Assembly: GCA_951230915.1 (NCBI GenBank)
Contig: OX579641.1
Location: forward strand, 7,626,001-7,690,000
Reading direction: 5' to 3'
DNA length: 64,000 bases
From: Antitrichia curtipendula
Lineage: Eukaryota; Streptophyta; Bryopsida; Hypnales; Leucodontaceae
Shown: positions 1-13,800 of the stretch, piece by piece
Layout of the letters: each line of letters starts with the position of its first letter
Position numbering within the stretch: position 1 is the first letter of the stretch
Position numbers and translations under genes: made by a program
The notes under the pieces: model-generated
Database searches by the model: none
What the model was told of the DNA's origin: nothing
The model's input: the letters and a program-made list of their open reading frames with translations, nothing else

Positions 1-3000
1 TGAGAATGTTAAGACTTTTACTATAGAAAAAAATGCTTCAAAAATGGATCACAAAAGATGCTATTGTAGTGTATTTTGACAACTTGTAGTAATTTGTAGC
101 TCTTTGCTCATGGTGTGTATTTGAGCTATAAAATGATGTTTTTTTGAGCTTGATTTCAACTAATGAATGAATATTACCAAGTCTAATTTCTACCCCAATC
201 TGAAAAATTGAAAAAAATTCTAAAATTGAATATTTTATTGTAATTTGAACATTGGGCCCACAACAATGGTCTTTCAATATTCTAATAATAGAATGATATA
301 GAAATTTGATTTACATCACAGTGTCTTATACTATTATATACACCTATGGGAAACATTTCAAAATTTGAGCTAATTTTGTATTTAATATGAACTTTCTTGG
401 ATTTAAAAAATATATTTGTAATACATATTCATGATAGTTTTAAATTTCCACTAGTTTACATTTTCACTCAAAGAAAACTTGTAAATTTATTTCTAAAAAT
501 AACTTATAAATATTTTCTCTTATAAATAGTCACAAAATTGGAGCCAAAAGAATAAATAATTTTGGTTATAGGCTTGCCCTTTCAAGGTTAAAGTATAAAT
601 GTACTATCTGTAATCCTAATTTGCTGGCTCTAAACTAAAGAAGAGGAGGCTTTGCATTGACAAAAGCTATATATCTTGATGTTTGAGTAAGACATTACTT
701 GAAATGCAACCCAATGCTATAGGGTCGTAATCTCTCGAAGTATAGCTGTTTGTCTATCTCAAATGCTTATTTATGAACATGACTTTTTTTTCTCAAGCAC
801 TTTGGCATGGAAAATGTTCACCGTTTTAAGCAACTAAAGAAGTTCAAGATGATGAATGCTCTCCATGTGAAGGTACCCTTAAATCTTTGTTTAAATTTTA
901 AAAATGCCAAAGCCTAGAATGGATTCCTATTTCTAAAGGATTATGGGTGTTTTTCAAGAGAAATTATCAAAAATTGCCATTGTTTAGTTCATTGACCATA
1001 ATTAAAATTTATTTGGAACTTCAACCATATAAAAGTATATTAGACTACTATGATAGTGATTGGAAAAAATTTCAACCATTTGACTGCATGAGTTGATAGA
1101 TATAATAGAACTTCTAATAAACAACACTCTTTTAAGTAATACTAATTGCCAGTCTTGACCTAACTTCCATACAAATATCATGAATGCAAATGATCCTCTT
1201 TAATGTAATAAACCTCTATTAATATAATGTGTTAGATTGGTCCCGGTCTGTCTCTTTATAGAACTTCTATTGTAATAGTATTTTCAAGTAGTGAAAAAAA
1301 AACTTCTTTAATTTTGACTCCCACAAAATGGAGTTAGCATACTTTGAGCCCTTGTGGAGTAATTTTTTTGACTCTACACAAAATTAAGTTTCTACATTGT
1401 CTACCGAGTATTGCATCTTGTTAGGTACACCCATGCTAAATTTCAAAAGCAAATAAGGATCTACCTTATTCAAAATCACTTTGCAATACAAGGAGGTCAA
1501 ATATACTAGCTTGGCAATACACTTGAGTCATGTTTGGGTGATTTCTTGTGTTATAAGGATTTAAAAAAAAAAAAAATCTCCCTAAAGAAAAATTAGAGCC
1601 AAACATTTGAAATGTGAGGGAAAAATTTCAAGAAATTTTGAGATCATAAATTTTAAGATAATGTGTGTGTATTTAACAATTTGTTTCAAACTTGCACAAC
1701 AATTAGACAATTTTGATTCCTCTTGGAACAAGAATTTTGCACTAAAAGTTATTAAAAAAAAAAAAATTGCATCTTATGTCATGTTAGATACATACATGAC
1801 AAACTTTAAAAACAAACGAGGGATTTAATCAAAGTTGCAAAAACAATTCAAACTTGCTTGGATTTTTGGAACCACATAACTTTTGATCCTAGACATCCAA
1901 TCAATTTTTATTCAAAAATTCCAAGTAAGATAAAGGGTGAATGTCTCCATCTTGTCTCAATTTTTTTAGAAACATCCATTCATTTTGTGTCTTCATCATT
2001 ACTTGTCTGAATTCCAATAGTCTCTTGAACGGACATTTGATCCTTCACGGGTTAAATGAATGTTTTTTAGTTGTTCTACCTCCAACCCTTTACATCAATT
2101 GAAAGGTTGTATTCCAGAGAGTGTTTTTTTTTTTTTTTTTTTTCCTTTTCCTTTTCCTTTCCTTTCCTCTCCTTCTCCTAAAGCACATATTTGACAATTC
2201 TTATTTGCAATCATTCCTCCACTGCAACACAACAACACCAAGCTCCGAAATCTGGAGCGTCACCTACCGAGAGTTGACTCCGTTTCTCCTTCACTCAGCA
2301 GCGCACCACTCACGCTCTCCATCAACCAACAGCTTGAGTTCCAAAACCAGATATATCAATATTCTGTTGAATAAACTATCCAATATTGGATAAAATATAT
2401 AGTGAGTGCTCATTCTGATATTATTATTTTCAATCACCAGTTTGCACACGCAAAAACATCATGGGGAGGACTGTTTGGAGACAAATTCAATCCAGGCTTG
2501 TAAATACTCCGTAGTTGGTAATATCTCATTCTAAAAATTGAGATAAAATGACGGCGGAGGGAGTGCGCCAAGCAGATTGGAGTCACGGGCATGAAGCAGC
2601 ATTATAGTGAATTTCACTGTTTTTCACTGTGGATGGCACCCACCCACGCGAAGCACACAAAAGTCGTAACATTGGTTGCAGAGAATTATAGAGTTTAATC
2701 GTAAGTAAATTAAGTGTGTGCAATGCAGGATTAGGAGCCGGGGTTTGAGGAAATCTGAAATGGAGGTTGGTGATGTGTTTATTTTGTACTATTCTTAGTT
2801 AAAACCTTTCCTGTGACAACACTGTTATAAATGGAGACGACCTTTATGATTTAACTCTAATATGCATGGCTCTTCAGTGATAGTCATTGCCTTTGTTTCT
2901 TCTTGATACCTCTCACACACGGTAGGGCGTTATCCGGGGGTATTATATTTCAACATGAAACTTTACCCTCCCAAACTTTATGATCACTTTATGAGCTAAA

Positions 3001-3384
3001 AAATGTGTACTTACAAAGAGCTTTCCGCAAGAATATTGCGATGGGGATTGGACTCTTCCCATTGATACAAAGTGTTGTATACTGAGAATGCAAGGAAGCT
3101 TGAATGAATGATAGGTTGCTAATTCAAAAAGCAAGCCAATGCTACATTGATTCAAAGCCTCTCGTAGTTTTTGTTTTGCAACTGGGCCACATATCTCTAC
3201 AAGAACTGAGGAAAAACAACAGGTAAGTAGTTTTAGTATCCTAATCTAAAACTCCAAGAAAGTGGGGAAGGTGTGTGTGTGGGGAAGGTTTCACATGATT
3301 TAAGCACGTAGATAGTGGATTCAAAACCCATTCTTGTTTCCAACAACCGGCATGGAAAAACAAGAAAAGTAGCCAACACAAAAT
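1..3384. other. AT-rich intergenic DNA with repeat fragments
   Basis: No gene recognised. Positions 33-425 are a diverged copy of 55640-56000. A long T/C tract (2126-2180) precedes a moderately GC-rich stretch (2200-2340) without a convincing ORF. At 2503-2568 a short hairpin has ends TACTCCG and CGGAGGGAGT, which resemble Stowaway termini; this is weak. Confidence 0.6.
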
Positions 3385-3646
3385 GGGATACCAACACGGG
3401 GAGCGTCGTCAAAGCAAGAGGCACCACCGCCAGAATCGTGAGAACCCAAGTCAAGAGATGATGTGTTTGTTGAGATGAGCCGGGCCAAGTATGAATGCAC
3501 GCTCGCGCTGAAGCAACGGATGCACGATCTACGAGAGCGAGCTAGTGGAAGCGCTAGAGAGGCATGCGCATGAGGAGAGGGCGAGGCATAAGAAGCTCGT
3601 GAAGAGTATTGAAGAAAATATTCAATCGCATAGAGAGAATCCATAA
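3385..3646 (+). pseudogene. degraded coding fragment, charged coiled-coil protein
   Basis: A GC-rich island in AT-rich DNA. One frame from 3385 reads GIPTRGASSKQEAPPPES, one TGA stop, then DDVFVEMSRAKYECTLALKQ and RMHD. A one-step frame change then gives YESELVEALERHAHEERARH, KKLVKSIEENIQSHRENP and a stop at 3644-3646. The two pieces look like one helix-rich, strongly charged protein broken by one nonsense and one frameshift change. I do not recognise the family; a transposase accessory or other DNA-binding protein would fit, but that is a guess. Confidence 0.5.
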
Positions 3647-5048
3647 CAATATAACATTCTGTACCATTTTCGAAGTGTGGAACCCTTGAATACTATTCAA
3701 ACACTATTTAAGGTCTATTTTCACTTGGTGTTAAAGAGTGTTGTTACTAAAGATCTTAGGAACAAATTTAGACCTACTTCTGGACTGGATTCACATTGGA
3801 AACATCACCCCTAATACCAAGTGTGAACATACCATTAAGAATATAGGATCAAAGAACATAATTGTCTAAGAATCACAGAGGATTCAAAGAGGTGTGGACA
3901 CCTCACCTTTTTTTAGATCCTTAAACTCTTGTGAGAAACTCCGGTTTTTACATTGAAGACTGTTGATATGGTTGAAAATGTTATATACCATTATGTTAGA
4001 TGTTCACCACAATCAATACCAAGAGGCATAATATTGTGTCAATGTCACTTCTTGAAAATTCCAATTAAAGGTCAAACATGCATGTGTAAAACATTGGCAT
4101 TGATAGATTGACCTAACTTTAAACAAATTAACCCTTCAAAAATACTAAGGCTGAAAAGTGGTCAATGGATGACTCCATTGTTTACTGTAGAAATGCATAA
4201 TGACAATTTTTTCTTTTCATAAATTGTCTTTCCTTACATGGATAGAGTTATCAACACTATTGAATAACGTAATGTCTACAATTTCCTATACAAATTGTTA
4301 TGTCAATGCAAGATTTTGAAGTTAATGTGGAAGACTCCATGGGGCCATGGCCATTCATTACATCTAATGATTTCCTAGGTGAAAATCGAAAAAAGCATTC
4401 ATAATCTATATTTGGACTATATTTAGACAATTTTGGATTCTTTCAACCCAAATTTTTTACAAATGATCAACCAATTGTACCATTCACCATTAACATAGGT
4501 GTCATGAAGCTTCCATTGTCTCAATGGTTGAGATGAGTAAAATTAAAACCCATAAGGAACACCCAAATGCACCAAGTGTGAACATATCATTAGTTGGTTA
4601 CCAATTCAAAGTTTAACAACTAACAGAGTGTTAACTTATGTTGGTCATTACTGTATTAAACTTCAGCACTAAAAAAAAGTGAACAAGAGCACCGACAAGT
4701 AAGAGCACAAGCAAGTACGTAGAGGAGCAACATAGGCAGGGAAAGTTTGCTAGAAATGATGATGATTAGGATACCGTCTGCGCAATTGATCTTATTGACT
4801 AGTGAAAGCATCCCAATGTGAAGGGTTTGACAGAGAGCCTGCCTCAACACTGTCGACCCTGAGCAAACCAGAAATGGCTGATACCACGGTGGTGGGGGCA
4901 AATGAGTTGCTGATTCCTACATTCTTCCTTCAACCCTTGCAAAATGTAAGGTTATGGTACAAAATTCTGATAGTTAGCAGCTTTTGCCAGTGTCTGCACA
5001 TGAATGATACATCTAAATGTGTCCCTAGCAGTCATCAAATCCATTCCT
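3647..5048. other. intergenic DNA and probable CNOT10 3' UTR
   Basis: No gene recognised. About the last 350 bp before 5049 are less AT-rich than the rest and probably include the 3' UTR of the CNOT10 gene, which is read toward lower coordinates. Confidence 0.5.
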
Positions 5049-8000
5049 TCAGTCGTGTTGTGACAGCCCTTTGCTGGAGCTCACAACGCACAAATGACGG
5101 TACTGCTTCAACAGAGTCAAGGCTGACTCCATCCGCTCCAGTTTCAGTTCCACGTACACAGCCGCCAGCAGAGCCGTGGGGTTGGAGGGCGACAGTCGTT
5201 GTGCTTCCTGCGCTAATCGGTGTGCTTCCTGTAGATTCCCTTGCATTGCATACACAGCAGCGAGGTTTATGTAGAGTGATGCTCGCGCACTTGTGCCTGA
5301 CAATCTCGCAACACTGGCAGCGTCGCCCAAAGCACCAACAGTGTACGAAGCGCTGTCCTCACCGTCCACACTCGCTTCACTGTTGTCCCCACTTTTCCAC
5401 TTGAGGCTGCTCTCATCTTCCGTACCTGAGTTCGTCGGTTCTGCTGTCGTCTCAGTCAAGCAGGTGGAGAGGTGTTCAAGGGCTTCCTCAGGTCTCTCCA
5501 GCTGACAGAGAGCTTCAGCTGCGAACACATGACCAAGGAGCATGTAAGGTCTGGCACAGGAAGGCTGGCGCAAGAGCTGCTCTGCGGATCGTAGAGCGCG
5601 CAAGGGGTGACCCACTCCCAGTTGGCAATACGAAAGCGCTGCAAGAGCCCACATCCGTAACGCAGCCGTCTCCTGCACCTTGTGCTCCTCGAAAGCAGTC
5701 ACAGCCGATAGGAGGCTTTTACTGTCCTTGGGTTCTCCAGTTGGACTGTTTCCTCCCTTGGAATCCACGCCTTTCGAACTCGGCGTCTCGTCACCGTCTC
5801 CAACCTCAGCTGCCGCCACCGCTGCCTCGGCCGCAGCTTCTGCTGCTCTTGCGTCACAGCGGTCGAAGAGACAAACCGCAATCTGTAAACACTGGATGGC
5901 GAAGGAGAGGGAGAGCTTGTGAGATTTCCCAGACACAAACCACTTCTCACTACCATCTGGTACCTGTACATCTCCCTCTGACTCATCCAGGCTCAACCCC
6001 AGTGCGCCATTCAATAGCGTTGGGTTCAGACTCCCTCCAGGCAGCACCAGACGACGCCACGCTCCATCACCTAGTATGGTAACGGCTACTTCTCTCTTTG
6101 ATGTTGTGGTGTTTTCTAGAAGACCCTTCTCCAAGGCGACAATGCAACACTCCGCGAGTCGCAGCCATAGCAAAGGCCGGTTGTAGTAGAGAGCGGCAGC
6201 TTCCTGTAAAGACAGAGATCTGATTAGCCCTGGTGCCCAGAGATTAGCACAGCAATAGGATAACCTCTTCTAAAACTTTAAAATAAATATGCATACAATA
6301 AGTGCCAAATGGCCCAAAGTGTCTGCTTCCATATCTTTACGAGATGGGAATAGATCATATTGGAAGCTTCCAGGAAGGAAATCAAATGTACCAATAGAAA
6401 GAAGAAATCATACCCTACACATTTGAACAATTGAAACACGTTATAAATTTTTTTGAAGTACTGGTTGTACTATCTACTTTTTAGCTTGGGTTATATAATG
6501 CTCAAAGGATCCAAGTTCGTAAAATATACTTATATGATCGGACCAATTATCACACCTGGAAACAGCGAAAAGCCAGAATAGGGTTCCCACACGATAGCTG
6601 CTGCAACCCTGCATTGTAAACGATAGGTAACGACCTGTCCTGCGAAAATGTTTGCACAGACAAAGGATCGCTGCGCTCTGACGTTGCCTGGAGTGCCTTT
6701 CTAAAGTAAAGCGCGGTAACTTGATCTTTTCTTAGTCGATGATGAATACACCCGAGGTTGGAGAGTAAAATCCCTCGCATACCTGGATCAGCTCGCCCTA
6801 TACACATGGTCAACTGCTTGATGGCCTTCCGGTAATTTCCACGAGAATACTCCAGCTGGCCCTTCAAAAGCAGCGCTGTCACATTCTCTCGAGAAAGGTT
6901 CAAAGCAGACTTAATCTCTCTCTTGGAAGCCTTCAAATTTCGTGCAGAGAGAAACAAACGAACTCTGTACAGATGTAACAGCAGCTTTACATCCACTGGT
7001 GGAATAGGCTTTTCCCGTGCAGAAATCACCGACGTGATTGTTGCTCTATTCTGACTGGAATCTATCTCTAGAGACCCAAGCACAACTGGTTCCTCCTCTA
7101 AAACTTCATCAGATGAAGTCCTTGCAAGGTGTTGCTCGGTACTGGTTATAAGTAATTCGGTCTCCGAAGGTGTTGAACTTGGCACAGTAGGTGCTGCACT
7201 GGAAGTCTCTACGGGCGGCAACAAGTACCCAAACGCCTTTTCCATATACTGCAAAACTGCCTGCATTTGCAATAAAATTCGCATCAAAATGACATGCATC
7301 GAAAGATTCACTTTACATCGAGAAAAATCTTTATGTAGGCTAGTAACAGATCATCAACAGGCTTGTCCAATCCTGGAACTGGGCTCTACTGTTTGAATTG
7401 AGGTGCAACTCCACTATTCAATCATCAGAACAAATTCGTGAGCAAGTTTCCGAATAATTGTAAAATCTTAGACAGGAAGTGGCATCAACTAACCGCTGCT
7501 TTCCCAGGCTGACCAGAAGCTAGCGTAATATCCAGCATCAAAAGGCACACACGCAATGCTGCTGTCTGCAAACTCACAAACTGTTAGTCCCAGAAAAACA
7601 AGAGGGAGAAAGCCCTAACCGCAAGCTCATTTGCAATCACGGAGCTCGCAATTGTCCTATTAACGCTAACACTTGAAATAAGCTAGTCGGCGCATGTTGA
7701 AAATCCTAACAGGCATAGGGGGGGAGGGGAGAAGAAAAATAAATGAATGAATAACCAACCTCATCGATCGGTTCTATGTTTCGATAAAGAGGCTCCAAGA
7801 CTGACATCGCCGCAGCATATCTTTGCAGGTGGTACATAATAACTGCCTGGACTCACATGCAATTCACAAACACATCAATTTCTCCATACTAGACAGTTAT
7901 CCACCTTCCCCAAATAACCAAGAGTATGCACCCAAATGAAGACAGGTGAGCCACTTCAGCACTTCAATGCACACATCCGAAGTCCAGCGTGGAACTCAAG

Positions 8001-10537
8001 GTCAATATCTCTCATGAATAAAGACAATGTACGAGCTCACAACTCCGCCTCATCAGTTCCTAAGATACTTAACCCCTAAAAGGCTAAGAACTCATGGTTA
8101 CAAACGACCAATTTGATTGATCATCTTGTGAAAACTATAAATGAGACACGGCCACATTATATATCACCAGGAACGGTGAAGAGCATTGCATGTGTTGGAT
8201 CAAATAAATAAATAAAACTGAACAAAAGAAACTTCCTATGTGATCTACTCAAAAGTGCCCCCCAAAACAAGGTCTTCTAGGTAATTTAGAGGTTAACAGG
8301 CACCAGATACATACATGGTTCAAGTTGGGAACGGACGTATCGTAGTCTTCCATATACGCAACAACATCAGAGCCCGTTGTCCGGGAAGCACTAGAAAGCC
8401 CTCCATTGCCACCACTGCCATTGGTGCTACCCGAGGTAGAAGCAGAGCTATTTCCTTCCTGCTGCTCTTCTGCAGCACGCGCTAGTTCCTCATTACGGGT
8501 CTGCCCACTCAAATCCAAAGCCATGTTGCTATCAGTGCCATCTCCTAATTCATGATGGTTCACAACTGCGTACAGGTATTTTCAACACGGACCATACATA
8601 ACATTCTAGGGAACACTCAACATTCTTCACTGTAGACTCAAATGAAAAAATATTTCAAAAACAGTAGAGAACTATCACATGGAGCTAGGAAAATTCTCAA
8701 CAATTTAGAACAAAGATATGCAGATTGGTTCCAGAAGGAATCCCGATTCTATTTCATGAACAGTTTTCGAGGGTGATGAGGCAGCTAATCAAGAAAGTTA
8801 TACGATGTCATCCAACCATGCCATTCATTTAATCTTAAGCAATGTCAGAATGTTCACATCCTTCCACGCACCTTAACTTGAGCAAGCACCTCTAGCAGCT
8901 TCTGAGGGTTGGTACAGCCATCCCGATAGTACTCCGCAACAGCAATATTGTGTCGAATCTGCTTCAGCAACAACACAAGCATGATAAGAGACCAGAAACA
9001 GCGCCATCAAAAGGGGGACATGCCCTAGACCTTGATACAAAAAACCCTCTCCCATATTCACAATCCATTATATAAGAAATCACAGTATCCCTTCCTCCTT
9101 CCTGCGAACATTTGTTGCAGAAATTTGATCTTCATCCAAAAGTCGATACGTCTTTCGGAGTTCTAGTAAGGGATTTTTCATGCACGTATCCTCCTAATAT
9201 CAAGCTCAACTCCACTCCAGGACACAGCTGTTCTCTCCTGACGGTCCAATTACTTCGGCATCTCTGTTTCCCGAGGCAATGCAGGTTTCCTGATTGATCT
9301 CTTCATAGCGCGATCAAGTGCACTCAAGCCTGTTTAATCTTACCACCTAGGGTCCCAGTTATTTCACTATGACATGGTTTGAATGAGCTACAATCAATGT
9401 AGTGTGGCAAGTGAGCATGACATTCTAGAACGCCATTTTATAGAAGGTCAGAATCAAGAGGGTGGAGACTACACCAAAATGTGTAAATACCGTTGGTTCC
9501 AAAATAATCTACACCCAGACCTCTTCAATCTTGCAACCTGGGGTCCCAACTTCTTCGCTACGACATCGTTTCGCCGAGTGACAAGCCTACTATACTGTGG
9601 CAAGGGTACAAAATAGTCTAGAATGTCATTTCAGATAACGTCATAGTGAAAAGGATTCAGTGACAATGTCAGAACCAATGTGAGAATCGCCACGCATATA
9701 ACTCCGCCATAACAAAGCCGCAAAAGACTAGGTCAAACCTCACCCCGCTCAAAACCCTAACTCCGAGTCCTCTCAAACCTGCAGTCAGTCGAAGCACCCT
9801 AGGTTTCCCACCTTGCGTCCCCTCCTCTCCACCACAAACCCTAAAAAACCCTCCCCCTCAAGCACCCCACACTCTGATCGCGTGATTCACGACACCCAAA
9901 CCCCGACACATTTCACTAAATAAACACCAAAGCCAACTCCACAATCACTTCTTACCCTCCAAACCCAAGAAAGTAAGACCCCAACCTCTCGAAACCCCAA
10001 TCGCAAGGCGTGACCCCTAATGCCCTAATCACCGCAGACCCCCAGACCCTCCACCTCTGGATCCTCCTCATCGCACAGCTAGTGCAGAACAACCAACGAC
10101 TCCACGACTGATTCAAACCCGCCACACATTGCACTAAGCAAAACCACCAAACCACCAAACCCAGAAAAACCCAGAAAATCGCCCGAAAACTCAAGACGGA
10201 GCCCTAATCGCGCACCACCCACCTTGGGATCCTCGTCATTGTGGAGCTGCAGCTGGTGCAGAATGAGCAAGCAGCCCTGGTAAGAGCGCGCGTGGAAGAG
10301 CTGCGCGGCCTCCTTGGCTAACCCTGCGACAGTCGACTGCGGCCTGGCCTGCGAAGAAGGCGAAGCGGAAGAAGTGAAGGGCGAGTTTGGGAAGCTGCTG
10401 CTATCGTCCGATGGTGTGATTGTTGTGATTGCTGCTGTTGTTGTTGTTGTGGCCGGGGCTGCTGCCATCGCTGCCATTGCTGGGGAAGAAGGCTGAGGCT
10501 CAACCTTGCTCGTGCCGTCGCCGCCATCGCCCTCCAT
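5049..10537 (-). CDS. CNOT10: CCR4-NOT complex subunit 10 (CNOT10) homologue, TPR protein
   Basis: Scaffold subunit of the CCR4-NOT mRNA deadenylase complex, expected in the cytoplasm. Coding exons (minus strand): 10223-10537, about 8868-8958, 8315-8565, 7760-7846, 7494-7565, 6556-7260, 5049-6203; about 891 residues, near or somewhat above the family size. Family signatures seen: a short repeat-rich N-terminus with Thr/Ala runs, then AKEAAQLFHARSYQGCLLIL, IRHNIAVAEYYRDG, AAMSVLEPLYRNIEPIDE, VKLLLHLYRVRLFLSARNLK, YRKAIKQLTMC, RPLLWLRLAECC and C-terminal TPRs (ASLYINLAAVYAMQGNL). The start at 10537 (MEGDGGDG) is chosen because it opens the family-like N-terminus; the frame is open further upstream. 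All joins close in frame except exon 2 to exon 3, where the obvious donor after 8872 gives a stop; a donor 4 bases further on (8868) keeps the frame. The gene call is sound; that one junction is not. Confidence 0.88.
8069..8296. mobile_element. TTAA-bounded MITE in CNOT10 intron 3
   Basis: The segment starts TTAACCCCTAAAAGGC and ends ...GAGGTTAA, so both ends carry TTAA and the termini are inverted (TTAACCTCTAAATTACC on the opposite strand). Its interior matches the element at 49833-50168: CGACCAATTTGATTGATCAT follows the left end in both, and AAACTTCCTATGTGATCT resembles AAACTCCCTACTTGATCT. No coding capacity. The TTAA plus CCC terminus is what piggyBac-type elements show, an inference from family knowledge. 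Confidence 0.6.
9327..9640. repeat. imperfect tandem duplication in CNOT10 intron 1
   Basis: A block beginning near 9327 (ACCTAGGGTCCCAGTTATTTC, then ATGACAT, TGTGGCAAG and TCTAGAACG) recurs near 9515 (ACCTGGGGTCCCAACTTCTTC, ACGACAT, TGTGGCAAG, TCTAGAATG). The unit is about 190 bp with clear divergence. It lies in the first intron (8959-10222) and has no coding potential in common. Confidence 0.6.
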
Positions 10538-10744
10538 GCTGGGACCCTCCGCTTTCGAAGACGAAGCCAAGCATGGATCGGGGGCACCACTGGGATGAAG
10601 AAAAGTCTGCCACCGCAAGGAGCAAAACGCGCCTTGCACTCTCGTTTGTTGTTTGGTTGTGTTGGGTGCTCCGCCCGTCGGGCTCCCGACGGAGGTCGCG
10701 ACGGACTTGCGCAGGGGTGCGAGACGGGTCGACGAATGAATGGG

Positions 10745-10860
10745 AGAGGTCATCCGGAGTTAAAGTGGATGAGTTGACTATTCTTCATCCGAGTTCGAAT
10801 TTGCAGCCGGCGGGGGGACTCTGGTCTGGAACTGGAAGTCCAGTGCGAATGGAGTGACTG
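10745..10860 (+). repeat. SINE-like fragment upstream of CNOT10
   Basis: CTTCATCCGAGTTCGAATTTG contains a GTTCGAATT core like the internal B box of tRNA-derived SINEs. It shares CTTCATCC(C)GAGTTC(G)AATT with 28325-28345. It sits about 200 bp upstream of the CNOT10 start codon, within or near the promoter. Weak, because no target duplication or complete tRNA-like head is visible. Confidence 0.3.
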
Positions 10861-13800
10861 GGTGTCCCGCCATTTCACTATTAACCCTTTAACGCCTTAT
10901 CCTTTGGGGGATTTTTGCACATTTTTTGCTTCTCTTCTACAACTGAATAGGGTTTTTAAGGGGACCCATATTAATTAATCGATGTTACATACTATATAAC
11001 CATTGTCAATCAATAGTTTTTGAAGTGTCCAGGGGTTGCACATCATGTTTCAAACATCTACAATTTTCTACAATAAGTCCCTTTAATTTTTTGGTCCCCT
11101 TGGTATCTTTATTCAATGTAGAGTAAATGTACATGCATAGTCAAACCTTGTTTTTCCACTTATTGAGAAAGTGCAAGGATTGCAATCACTTAAAAATTTG
11201 GTGAACCATTATATTTCTACATCCATCCATCTTCTAGACCAAAAAGACACTTTTCAATCATAATCTTGCATTTTTTCATCTAAGTTTGGCAAATTTATCA
11301 ACATTTTAAATAGAAATGGAAATTTTTGGATGAAAAAAGATTACTTTCATTTTGCAAAAAATAGATATTTTTTTGAAATGGTGCAATCTAGCTCTATGGT
11401 GCCAATTAAAAAAAGGTTTAGGGATAGTATTAAAAAAATATATCACAATCTCATTTGTCATCTAGATGGTCACATTTCCATCTATTTTTTTCATCCATAT
11501 TTTGGAATCTATAGGAAGAGTCTATTGCTACAAAATTTGAAGTTGCAGATTTTTGAAATAATGTACACTAATATCTTTATAAATATATGGATTTTTTACC
11601 TTAATTTCATCAAATTCGTCATGCAAAAAGTGTGATTTTTCAATAGTCAAGTGTTGGTTTGGATGAATGAGAAGTTTTGTGGTCAAAATAGCCCTTGGAA
11701 GTACTCAATGTTTCTTCCCAAAATTGGGATGTTGGAACAATAAGGAGTACATTAAAAGTTGGAAAGCTTGATTTGAATGGCAACATGGTGTGTGTTTGGT
11801 AATTTGAATAATTATTGCACTTCCTATATGTTTGAGGAGTTTGTTGCAAAATGACTATATTTTTTACTTAAAGCATTTTGTATTTGAGCATCATAAGGCA
11901 AAGATACTAAAATGACATCTAAATGAAAATCATGTAAATTGTTGAATTTTCAATCCAATGGTATATGTCTTGCTATATTTTGGTGTATAATTGTATTCTA
12001 GGAGTCAAATATGATACATTTTTCTAGAAACCTCGAATGATAACCCTAAACTCTTTTCCTTTATCTCTGTACAAATAAAATATTTCCATCAATTTCATCA
12101 AATTGGTTGTAAAGAAGAACATCTTTCAAAGATTCAAGAATTGCTTAGGAGGAATGAAAAAATATTTTAATTGAACATTAGTTCAAAGTACTACATCATT
12201 GTCTAAAATATGAATGTCTTAGCACCTAGTGTTTAATCCCTAAAGGACCATAAGGCCATGTAGAAAATTTGAAATGTGAACCTCACTAATAGTCCATAAA
12301 CAACAATGAACCTGTAGATGAATTTTTTGGTTGAATTTTTTGGTGCAATCCAATTAAAAAATGATTAAATGTGCAATTTTTGGTGAATTTTTGAAAATGG
12401 AGAAGGCACTATGGGCTATCACCTCACATCCATATATCTTTTTTTTCCACACCTCAAATTGATTTGCAAAAAATTACACATCAAATCCATCAAGGTATGT
12501 ACTTATATGGGGGAAAAAAACCCAAAGTTTTTGGATCATTTTTGAGAATTTCAATTTCAACATATGTTTAAAATACTGCCTAATTGAACATCTTTCATCA
12601 ATTTTGTCAACACTAGCATTTTCTCAAAAATTGTGCAATTTCATCAATCTTTTTTTTTATAGGAAAGCTACATAATTCTTCTTTCATTTCAATAATAGCA
12701 ATCATCAAAATCATATCTACATAATTGAGGAATTATGGTTGTTATAAGAACTAGTCAAGAAAACAAGAGCAATGCCCAAACACCCCCCAATCCTTAAAGG
12801 GGTTAAAGGTCAAAAGAGCCCAATTTTTTATCAAGTATTCTATATGCATAGTTTTGTGATTGGGTTTGATTAGGTTTGAATGTTAAAATGACATCAAAAA
12901 TGAAATACGCCAATAGTATTATCAATTCAATAATGTATGTTTTGCCATATTTTAGTACATAATTTGTATTTTAGAAGTCAAATATGACACCATATGCATG
13001 ATTTTCCACAAAACTTACAAAATCCCTTACAAACCATATTGTAGGAAATATGTCAATTCATTTTATCTTGAAAGATATATGAAGAATCTCTTGAGATGAA
13101 ATCATTGTCTATTCAAAGACACAACCAACATTCAAATCATTTCATCATTTCCAATAATAAAATAATCATGGGATCCTACTATTGACACAATTGACACAAG
13201 GCTGTAGCTAAAATGAACTTCTACAAAGCACGAAATGCATGAACTCCCATTCTTGGCTTCCAAGACCTCTCAATTTCCTTTGGTTACGCTTTAAATTCCT
13301 GACTTATGACAATTTTCGAGACTTTGTAAATTCATTTTCAATTTGAATTTTAGGTGTCGTTAAACAACTCATGTGCTACTATCTTAAGATTCGTTGTGAA
13401 GTTGTCCAATATATAACATTACTCAACAAGGCAAAAAGTTTCTCTAATAAAAAAGCAATGCTAGGTATTACGTAGTTGTCAAGTGCTAAAAAATATCAAC
13501 AAATCCATAATTTGGAGAAGATACAACACCATCTTATAATCAAAATTAAAGTCTGTGAGACGAGCATCTGACACTAGTCTTCATCAATTATTTTCACCAT
13601 ATATTGTAAGGGAATAAATTTACCTTCTTCTTCAACACACCCACTGCCACTGTTGAAAAATGTCTTGTAGTTCCTAGAACAACCAACTCTCATCCCTGAC
13701 ACACACTGCTACACGAATCATGTTTCTGAACCACAGTCAGTGCTCATGCTTTTGAACTCCAGTGATGAGATATCTAGAACAAAGATTTCATCAAGATGGT

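Noticed and set aside
2121..2393. 90-residue ORF starting with a poly-Phe run
   Set aside because: Translation of a T/C tract; no conserved content after it.
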